From contig JAFAPL010000509.1 of the NCBI GenBank assembly GCA_019247135.1, positions 1 through 7,873 of the forward strand: DNA of 7,873 bases, written 5' to 3'. Below, piece by piece: positions 1 to 5,662 of the stretch. The notes below the pieces were generated by a model that was given only the letters and a program-made list of their open reading frames with translations, was not told the origin of the DNA and searched no databases. The translations under genes were made by a program, and so were the position numbers. Origin of the DNA: Chloroflexota bacterium (GTDB lineage Bacteria; Chloroflexota; UBA6077; CF-72). Every line of letters begins with the position of its first letter. Position 1 is the stretch's first letter.

Positions 1-1798
1 CCTGAAGATCGCGCAGATAGTGCAGCAAACGTGACAACCAACCCGCTGGCACGACTGTGTCGTTGTTCAAGAAGACGATGTACTCGCCGCGCGCGGCCTG
101 TACGCCCAGGTTGTTGGCGCGGGCGAATCCCTCGTTTTCGTCCCTGAGCAGCAGGTGGAAATTGTCGTGGCGCGCACTGAAGTCTGCCAGGTAATCGCGC
201 GTGCCGTCAGTCGAACAATTGTCGACGACAATGACTTCGAAGGTTGGGTACGCAGTCCTGCGATACATGCTGTCGAGGCACAAGCGTGTCACTTCGACAT
301 TGTTGTATGTCACGATGATAATGCTGGCGAGCGGAAATAACCTGTCCAGTTCGCGCCGAACGTCCGCCACCCGCGCCGCCCAGCTGTTCTCGCGGGCAAA
401 AGCGATCCGCCGCTCCTTGGCCCCGGTGTCGCTGTCGTGTAGTGCCGCTTCGATTCCGGCCAGCCATTCCCCCAGATTGCTCGCCAGCGTAACGTACTCG
501 GAATAATGTTTCAGTTCGTCGAGTTCGGTTGCGACGACTCGTTTGCCCGCGCTCAGATACTCAAACAATTTGACTGGATTGGTCGCGTCCGTAAGGGCGG
601 TCTTTTTGAATGGAATGATGCATACGTCGAAGGCGTGGAGGTAAGCTGGAAGCTCGGCGTATCGTTGCTCACCGGGGAAGTGCACATTCGGTAAGCCCTT
701 CAACTTTTCGACATTCGCGCCGACCGTATGCCCGATCAAGACGAACTGCCAGTCGGGTCGCGCTCGTGCGAGCTCCGCGACCAGCTCGGTGTCGAACCAA
801 TCCGAGATCGCGCCGTAGTAGCCAACAACGGGCCGATTGCCGACAGGCATTGACGCTGGCACCGCGCCCGTACCGAAGCGAAAGTGCTCAAAGTCAGTGG
901 CGTTCGGCACGTGAATGGCCGCCACACCGTTCGCGCGTTGCTCTTCGAGCAGCTGTCTTGATGTGACCAGTACCAGGTCGCTCTCGCGGCTCAGGCGGGA
1001 CTCCGATTCCAGCATCTGGTCGGTCGAGTGCGGGAAGCCTGCGTGATGGTCCATGCAGTCGTACACGATGCGCCAGCTGAAACGCTCGCGTAGCTCGAGA
1101 GCGACTGGTGTCCAGAACGGCAAGTCGACCAGGCACACGGCATCATGGATGCTCAGAGCGCCCCGAAGCTCGCTCAGCGCCGCGACAAACCTGTCGCACA
1201 GCTCGGGGCGCAGCGCTCGCTCATACAGCAGCAATGACTCTGGACCAGGGAGCCGAACCTCGGTGATTCGCTGGCCGAGCGGCCGCAAATGGACGCTGTT
1301 TCCCGCACCATGAAATCCGGTTGACACGTAAAACACGCGATGTCCGGCCGCCGCCAGCTTCGTCGCGATCTGCTGAGGGCGCTGGAACCGGAACGACCAG
1401 TCGATGATGGGAAAGATGATGACGTCGTAGGTGGCCGGCCGCCCGACAGGCAGCACAGGCACGCCGGTGAAGTCAATCGCGGGCGGTGAGACGACGTTTG
1501 CCGCTCGCGCAGCCTGCGGCCTGCTTGACTCATCAGGCGCCGGAGTAGCAAAGCGACGTTGAACCATCTGAGCGGTTCGGCGCGCGCCGCAGATCAAACG
1601 CCACAGAGCTCGGTCGCGAACGCCACCCTGGGGCACCAGTTTGCGCCCGACTCGGCTGCCCGCCAACAGGAGCGCGTATCCCGTGCTCGCCTTGATCTCG
1701 GCGAGCTCGCGTTCGCGGAGCGCGTACTTCATGCTGAGCTCGGCGAGCTCGCGCTCGCGTTCGTTGATCTGCTCTTCCAGTTCGGCGAGAGACGTCAC
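1..1798 (-). CDS. Coiled coil-GT4-GT2 fusion glycosyltransferase, C-terminus cut by window edge
   Basis: Probable cytoplasmic bifunctional glycosyltransferase for surface glycan assembly. From GTG at 1798 the frame stays open for 599 codons to the left edge. Residues 1-37 are a charged coiled coil. Residues about 120-480 form a GT-B, GT4-like domain: QRPQQ at 139-143, VYDCMD at 245-250, GYYGAISDW near 326-334 and NPVKLFEYLSAGK at 407-419. The first Glu of the classical EX7E pair is replaced by Ala, while Glu413 is kept. Residues about 490-599 begin a GT2 (GT-A) domain: IIIVTYNN near 493-500, DNCSTDGT at 526-533 and NND at 578-580, the DXD-equivalent metal/nucleotide-sugar site. The rest of the GT2 domain lies outside the window. 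The GTG overlaps the ATPase stop as GTGA, which supports this start and translational coupling; ATG at 1732 (residue 23) is an alternative but would remove most of the coiled coil. Sugar and acceptor are unknown. Domain calls are secure, the exact start less so. Confidence 0.9.
   Translation of the reverse strand, partial: MTSLAELEEQINERERELAELSMKYALRERELAEIKASTGYALLLAGSRVGRKLVPQGGVRDRALWRLICGARRTAQMVQRRFATPAPDESSRPQAARAANVVSPPAIDFTGVPVLPVGRPATYDVIIFPIIDWSFRFQRPQQIATKLAAAGHRVFYVSTGFHGAGNSVHLRPLGQRITEVRLPGPESLLLYERALRPELCDRFVAALSELRGALSIHDAVCLVDLPFWTPVALELRERFSWRIVYDCMDHHAGFPHSTDQMLESESRLSRESDLVLVTSRQLLEEQRANGVAAIHVPNATDFEHFRFGTGAVPASMPVGNRPVVGYYGAISDWFDTELVAELARARPDWQFVLIGHTVGANVEKLKGLPNVHFPGEQRYAELPAYLHAFDVCIIPFKKTALTDATNPVKLFEYLSAGKRVVATELDELKHYSEYVTLASNLGEWLAGIEAALHDSDTGAKERRIAFARENSWAARVADVRRELDRLFPLASIIIVTYNNVEVTRLCLDSMYRRTAYPTFEVIVVDNCSTDGTRDYLADFSARHDNFHLLLRDENEGFARANNLGVQAARGEYIVFLNNDTVVPAGWLSRLLHYLRDLQ
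1697..1753 (-). repeat. 15-base direct repeat, 42 bases apart, encoding a two-heptad coiled-coil repeat
   Basis: The same 15 bases occur at 1697-1711 and 1739-1753, exactly 42 bases (14 codons, two heptads) apart. On the minus strand they fall within codons for two RERELAE segments, residues 14-20 and 28-34 of the fused glycosyltransferase. Each copy contains the perfect palindrome GCGAGCTCGC. The phase and spacing suggest duplication within a coiled coil rather than a regulatory repeat. Confidence 0.6.
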
Positions 1799-2598
1799 GG
1801 CGTCTGGGCGAGTACTTGCGAATACGTCGCGAGCACATCGTCTGGACGCCCGTCGTCGAGGATCACGCCGTGTTCGAGTAAGAGCGCGCGATCGCACATC
1901 TGGATGACATCCGGCAGTGCGTGTGTGACCAGGATGATCGTCTTGCCCGCCCGGCGGAACTCCTCGATTCGAGCTCGACACTTCGCCTGAAATGCCGCAT
2001 CACCCACCGCCAGCACTTCATCCAGCAGCAGCACATCCGGCTTCAGGTGCGCCGCCACCGCGAAGGCGAGCCGCACGTACATGCCCGTCGAGTAGTGTTT
2101 GATCGGCGTATCCATGAAGTCGCCAATTTCCGAAAACTCGATGATCGAGTCGAGTTGTTCGGTGATCTCGCGTCGGCTCAACCCGAGCAGCGCTCCGTAC
2201 AGGTAGATATTGCGTCGGCCAGAAAGCTCGTAGGCGAACCCCGCTCCCAGCTCCAGCAGCGGGCTCACCCGCCCGCGTGCCTCCACCTTTCCAGCGTCCG
2301 GTTCGACCACGCCCGCAAGAATGCGCAGCAGCGTGCTTTTGCCAGCCCCGTTTCTGCCCACGATGGCGAGCATCTGGCCGTGCGGCACGTCGAATGAGAC
2401 GTCGCGCAAGGCGTCGAATTCCACGTACTTGTTCCGCCGGCCGTTCAGCAGGTCGATGACCTGCCCCTTGAGTGACAGGTTGCGATGGGCATAGCGGCGG
2501 TAGCGCTTCCAAACACTCCGCGCCTCGACAGCGAAAGCCTGCTCCGAGGCACCCGCACCGTCCAGTTCGGACGGCAGCTCGCGAACTTTAGAGAGCAT
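1795..2598 (-). CDS. ABC transporter ATPase, Wzt/TagH type polysaccharide exporter, short form
   Basis: Nucleotide-binding subunit that would power export of a lipid-linked polysaccharide or teichoic-acid-like polymer with the permease encoded just upstream. Of 267 residues, Walker A is GRNGAGKS at 81-88, the signature loop is YSTGM at 169-173 (typical of the polysaccharide-export branch in place of LSGGQ), Walker B runs from Val189 to Asp193 with catalytic Glu194, and the switch His is 226. The segment SPLLELGAGF at 112-121 is also characteristic of Wzt/TagH proteins. The protein ends about 40 residues after the switch His, so it lacks the C-terminal carbohydrate-binding domain of long Wzt proteins such as the E. 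coli O9a one. About 24 residues precede the first strand of the ATPase fold. The ATG start lies inside the permease's last codons (11-base overlap), and its TGA overlaps the next gene's GTG. All catalytic motifs look intact. Confidence 0.95.
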   Translation of the reverse strand: MLSKVRELPSELDGAGASEQAFAVEARSVWKRYRRYAHRNLSLKGQVIDLLNGRRNKYVEFDALRDVSFDVPHGQMLAIVGRNGAGKSTLLRILAGVVEPDAGKVEARGRVSPLLELGAGFAYELSGRRNIYLYGALLGLSRREITEQLDSIIEFSEIGDFMDTPIKHYSTGMYVRLAFAVAAHLKPDVLLLDEVLAVGDAAFQAKCRARIEEFRRAGKTIILVTHALPDVIQMCDRALLLEHGVILDDGRPDDVLATYSQVLAQTP

Positions 2599-3370
2599 CC
2601 GCGAAGCCGCGTTGGCCGCGATCGAAGGTCTCTATGCCGATCCAGAGGGCGAGCAGCGCGAGCGCGCCCAGGACCAGCCACGTCGAGGCACCTGGCCAGA
2701 CGCCATCCAGGAAGGCGCCACGGTAGGCGGAGATCGTAAGGGCCAGCGGATTGATCTTGAACATCCACGCGACCGAATCTGGCACCGCATCCTGACTGTA
2801 GAACACGGCGCTGAGGAACATCAGCATCGTCACGCCGACCTCGACCAGGAAGCGAACGTCCCGAAGGTACACGACGGCCGTGGCCAGCGTGAGCGCCAGG
2901 CCAAGGCAAAACAGCAGCAGCAGGAAGACGATCAGTGGCAGTGCCAGCCAGCTCCAGCTCGGCAAGACCCCGTACAGCACCGCGCCGACGAGCAAGATCG
3001 CGTGCGACATGCCGAGGTCGATCAGCGCGATCAGGACCGACGAGATGGTAACGAGCTCACGCGGAAACGAGATTCTGGTCACCAGATGTGCGTTGGCCAG
3101 AATGGAATTGGTGCCCAGAAGCACTGAGCTACTGAAGAAATTCCAAACCGCGATACCCACGAAAAGAAATAGCGGAAATCGCGGGGTGTCGGTTTTGAAG
3201 ATCATCGAGAACACAAACGAATAAACAAGCAAAAGCAGGAGCGGATATGCCTGGGTCCACAAAATGCCAATGAAAGACCCGGCATAACGCGAATCGAAGT
3301 CCTTCAAGATCAACGCATTTAGAAGCTGGTAGTGGCGCGCGATCTCGCCAGCTCGCTTGACAAGGCGCAT
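2588..3370 (-). CDS. ABC-2 type permease, Wzm/TagG-like polysaccharide exporter subunit
   Basis: Membrane subunit of the glycan exporter, partner of the ATPase that overlaps its end. It has 260 residues, the usual length for this family, with about six hydrophobic segments: near 35-58, 66-82, 109-133, 139-165, 178-192 and 228-247. Family marks are the N-terminal amphipathic stretch ending in RYAGSFIGILW (28-38), RISFPRE (99-105) before the third segment, and the INPLALTISAYRGAFLDG stretch before the last one. The start is ATG at 3370; a weak purine run (AAAG) sits about 4 bases upstream, with no strong Shine-Dalgarno. It is the first gene of the leftward three-gene operon and lies only 26 bases from the divergent glycosyltransferase start. 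I see no convincing sigma-70 promoter for it, so its promoter may lie inside the neighbouring coding sequence. Confidence 0.95.
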   Translation of the reverse strand: MRLVKRAGEIARHYQLLNALILKDFDSRYAGSFIGILWTQAYPLLLLLVYSFVFSMIFKTDTPRFPLFLFVGIAVWNFFSSSVLLGTNSILANAHLVTRISFPRELVTISSVLIALIDLGMSHAILLVGAVLYGVLPSWSWLALPLIVFLLLLFCLGLALTLATAVVYLRDVRFLVEVGVTMLMFLSAVFYSQDAVPDSVAWMFKINPLALTISAYRGAFLDGVWPGASTWLVLGALALLALWIGIETFDRGQRGFADAL

Positions 3371-3385
3371 CGTCTTTACGATTGT
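3357..3385 (+). promoter_or_regulatory. Candidate promoter for the rightward glycosyltransferase-methyltransferase pair
   Basis: A perfect -35 hexamer TTGACA lies at 3357-3362, inside the 5' end of the divergent permease gene. The -10 is poor: GATTGT at 3380-3385 with a 17-base spacer (3 of 6 consensus matches), or TACGAT at 3377-3382 with a short 14-base spacer (4 of 6). Either would start transcription only a few bases before the ATG at 3397, giving a nearly leaderless mRNA; this agrees with the absence of a clear ribosome binding site there. One consensus hexamer can occur by chance, so confidence is low. Confidence 0.3.
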
Positions 3386-3396
3386 GAGCGACTCGG

Positions 3397-4524
3397 ATGT
3401 CGCAAGTCCACGGGAACCGGTTGATATGGCTCAGCGAGGTTCCATGGCGCGGTTTGTCGCAGCGGCAACATCATCTCGTCAGAGCGCTGCGGCGGAGCTG
3501 GGACGTGCTGTTCATTGAGCCGCCTCCATCGCTCCGTCTGCCGCGCCGAGGCGTACGGCCCGAAAACGGGATCCACGTCGCCCAGGTTGCGCCCGTTCTC
3601 AACACGCGACAGGCATCTCTCCAGCGACTGCTGTCAACGCGTGCTGTCCGTGGCGCCGCCTCCGTTCTTGCGCGGCGGCAGGTTGGTGACGCCGTGAGCG
3701 CACGCTGGCTCGACGCAACCGCGGCGCGCCCGGTCGTGGTCGCCTCTGATGTTTTTCTGGTCGCGGCGGGTGCTGCGCTGCACCCCTTGAGGTTGGTGTT
3801 GGACGTTTGTGACGACCCACGCGCATTTCCAGGCGCGCCGCCGTGGACAGATGAGGTGTTTCGCGGCGCTGTGCGTATGGCAGACATTGTCACGACGTCG
3901 TCACAGACTCTGTACGAGGAAATTCGAGGGCTGCGGCGCTCTGCATCGGTGTACTACATCCCCAACGGCGTGCGCGCTGAGCTCCTTCGGTTCCAGCCGG
4001 TCGACAAGTCCAGCCGCGGCAAAATCGGCTACCTCGGTTACATCGGACCGTGGCTCGACCTGCCCCTCATCGACGAGCTGGCAGCTGCCCTGCCTGACCG
4101 TCCCGTCGAGCTGACTGGGCCTGTCGACCCGAGCATGGCCGCCCCCTTGAGCAGGCTTTCGACGCGCGCGAACGTGTGCATCAAACCGGCGGTTGCCGAG
4201 AATGAAGTCGGTCGGGTGCTTGCTGGCCTGGCGGTCGGGATCATTCCTTTTCGAGAGTCGCCTCTGACACGCGCGGTGAACCCGAACAAGCTGTACGAGT
4301 ACGCCGCGCTGGATCTGCCCATCGTAACCACAGCCTTCAGCCCGGACGTAGTGGGCTTCGACAGTTGTGTCGATGTCTGTCGCAGCACGCCCGAATTCGT
4401 GGCCACCGTTCGCGCACGCTGCGACGGTATCGGCCTTCGGAGCACGCGCTGGATCGCTGAAACCCACACCTGGGCAAGCATCGCCCAACGCTTCGCCGCT
4501 TTGCTGACGGAAGAGGGCTGTTAG
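3397..4524 (+). CDS. GT4-like (GT-B fold) glycosyltransferase
   Basis: Probable cytoplasmic enzyme that transfers a sugar from a nucleotide donor to the growing glycan or its lipid carrier. It has 375 residues, normal for a single GT-B enzyme. Visible marks are IWLSEVPWRGLSQRQHH at 10-26, LDVCDD at 135-140, a VTTSSQTLYEE helix start, YYIPNGV, GYLGYIGPWLD at 211-221, and VGIIPFRESPL leading to NPNKLYEYAALDLPIVTT from 295. Glu301 matches the second Glu of the EX7E motif; the first is Ala. Order and wording of motifs match residues 120-480 of the fused glycosyltransferase on the other strand, so the two are relatives, not copies. ATG 3397 is the first start after an in-frame TGA at 3385. No good ribosome binding site is seen. 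The methyltransferase follows within about 13 bases if its earliest start is used. Confidence 0.93.
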   Translation: MSQVHGNRLIWLSEVPWRGLSQRQHHLVRALRRSWDVLFIEPPPSLRLPRRGVRPENGIHVAQVAPVLNTRQASLQRLLSTRAVRGAASVLARRQVGDAVSARWLDATAARPVVVASDVFLVAAGAALHPLRLVLDVCDDPRAFPGAPPWTDEVFRGAVRMADIVTTSSQTLYEEIRGLRRSASVYYIPNGVRAELLRFQPVDKSSRGKIGYLGYIGPWLDLPLIDELAAALPDRPVELTGPVDPSMAAPLSRLSTRANVCIKPAVAENEVGRVLAGLAVGIIPFRESPLTRAVNPNKLYEYAALDLPIVTTAFSPDVVGFDSCVDVCRSTPEFVATVRARCDGIGLRSTRWIAETHTWASIAQRFAALLTEEGC

Positions 4525-4537
4525 ACTTCGCACTCGC

Positions 4538-5641
4538 TTGGTCCGCGCGCGCCAGTGGCTCATCGACCGGCGCACCTCCATTCAGAGCATTGTGCGTCGG
4601 CGTGCCCTCGTTTTCGAAGCACGCCGTGGCTCGCTGACGCGGTCTGGCGCAACGCAGGGCGCGGCCACGCTTGACGCTTTGCTCGGCGAGATTCAGCACG
4701 GCGGCTATATCGCGCTCCAGGTCTGGCGTGGGCTGCTGATGCGTGTCCTTCACCTGATCGCCGGGATCGCGTTGTCAGATTACGATCGGCGGAATCGTCT
4801 GTTCGACGCGGGCGAGCAGGTGGGCGTCCACATATTGCCGGTTCACTTCTACAGTCCAGTGCCGGTCCTGCGCGAGCTCAGCGAGGAGACGTGGCGTGCA
4901 TACGACCTGGCTGGAGTCGACTGGCGCACCGATGAACAACGAGCTCTGGTCCGTCGGCTCGCCCGCTGGGCGCCGGAGCTGATCGAACTCGCTTCGCGAC
5001 CGCCCGACGACACGAGGACGTTTGCGTTCGACAATCCGGCCTTCAATTCGACTGATGCAGCGATCTACTACAGCCTGATTCGCGAATGTCAACCGCGTCA
5101 AATCCTGGAAGTTGGCGCCGGTCACTCGACGTTGCTCTCCACGCACGCGGCGGCGCTCAATGGCACCACTGTTGTTGACTGCATCGAGCCATTCCCGATG
5201 CAAGTCTTGCGTGAGAAGCCCAATGGTTTGCGACGCTTGATCGAGCAGCCAGTACAGACCGTGCCGCTCGACGAGTTCACGCGCTTGGAAGGCGGCGACA
5301 TCCTTTTCATCGATTGCTCACACGTCGCGCGAATCGGGTCAGATGTGAACTACCTGCTCTTGCGCGTGCTTCCTCATTTGCAGGATGGCGTGATGGTGCA
5401 CGTGCACGATATCTTCTTGCCCGAGGAATATCCGCGTCAGTGGGTTACCGAGCAGAAGCTCTTCTGGTCAGAACAGTACGTGCTGCATGCATTCCTGATG
5501 TTCAACACCACATTTCGAGTTCTGTGCTCGAGTCATTACCTGGGCAACTGGTTCCCTGACGATATCGTGAGCGCGTTCCCGTTTTGTGTGCCGCCCGGCG
5601 GTGCAAGCCTGTGGTTTCAGCGTCAGGCCACGCCCGCCTGA
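4538..5641 (+). CDS. Class I SAM-dependent methyltransferase
   Basis: Likely methylates a sugar or other small group of the locus product, but the substrate cannot be read from the sequence. Motif I is EVGAGHS at 191-197 (SAM-binding glycine loop), an acidic EP follows in CIEPFPM, DILFIDCSH spans 254-262, and VHVHDIF spans 287-293; the stretch from SDVNYLLL through HDIF to FWSEQY is typical of a family of roughly 300-residue methyltransferases. The start is uncertain. TTG 4538, used here, gives 367 residues and leaves 13 bases after the upstream gene; GTG 4592 and ATG 4739 are alternatives. ATG 4739 gives 300 residues, closest to the family's usual length, with LFDAGEQVGVHILPVHFYSP soon after it. 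The extra 67 residues are basic and their codons are about 78 percent G/C at third positions, which favours real coding sequence. No start has a convincing ribosome binding site. It is probably cotranscribed with the upstream glycosyltransferase. Confidence 0.88.
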   Translation: MVRARQWLIDRRTSIQSIVRRRALVFEARRGSLTRSGATQGAATLDALLGEIQHGGYIALQVWRGLLMRVLHLIAGIALSDYDRRNRLFDAGEQVGVHILPVHFYSPVPVLRELSEETWRAYDLAGVDWRTDEQRALVRRLARWAPELIELASRPPDDTRTFAFDNPAFNSTDAAIYYSLIRECQPRQILEVGAGHSTLLSTHAAALNGTTVVDCIEPFPMQVLREKPNGLRRLIEQPVQTVPLDEFTRLEGGDILFIDCSHVARIGSDVNYLLLRVLPHLQDGVMVHVHDIFLPEEYPRQWVTEQKLFWSEQYVLHAFLMFNTTFRVLCSSHYLGNWFPDDIVSAFPFCVPPGGASLWFQRQATPA

Positions 5642-5662
5642 CGCCACCCCTGGGCGCTAGGC
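5636..5662. terminator. Candidate bidirectional hairpin between convergent genes
   Basis: An imperfect inverted repeat spans both stop codons: GCCT-G-A-CGCC at 5636-5645 pairs with GGCG-C-T-AGGC at 5653-5662, with one G-T wobble, one A-C mismatch and a 7-base loop. Only 15 bases separate the two stops, so any shared terminator must sit here. There is no T tract on either side, so it is not a textbook intrinsic terminator and may only reflect high GC content. Confidence 0.3.

Noticed and set aside
1697..1753. Repeated palindrome GCGAGCTCGC as a possible operator or recombination site
   Set aside because: It lies inside coding sequence, in phase with a two-heptad protein repeat, and is explained by repeated Glu-Leu-Ala codons.
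1174..1838. Two short minus-strand frames (1174-1551 and 1533-1838) that look like small genes
   Set aside because: Both are shadows of the fused glycosyltransferase, which reads continuously in another minus-strand frame across this whole stretch with family motifs.
2612..3127. A 171-codon open frame antisense to the permease
   Set aside because: Gln/Arg-rich translation is the complement of the permease's Leu-rich hydrophobic segments, not a real protein.
3371..3440. Leftward promoter for the permease operon (TTGCGA, TATCAA and CACAAT-like hexamers)
   Set aside because: No pair has acceptable spacing and match together, so I could not support a specific site.
3901..4581. A 226-codon open frame antisense to the GT4-like gene
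   Set aside because: Low-complexity, basic composition and no motif; the plus-strand reading has clear glycosyltransferase motifs throughout.
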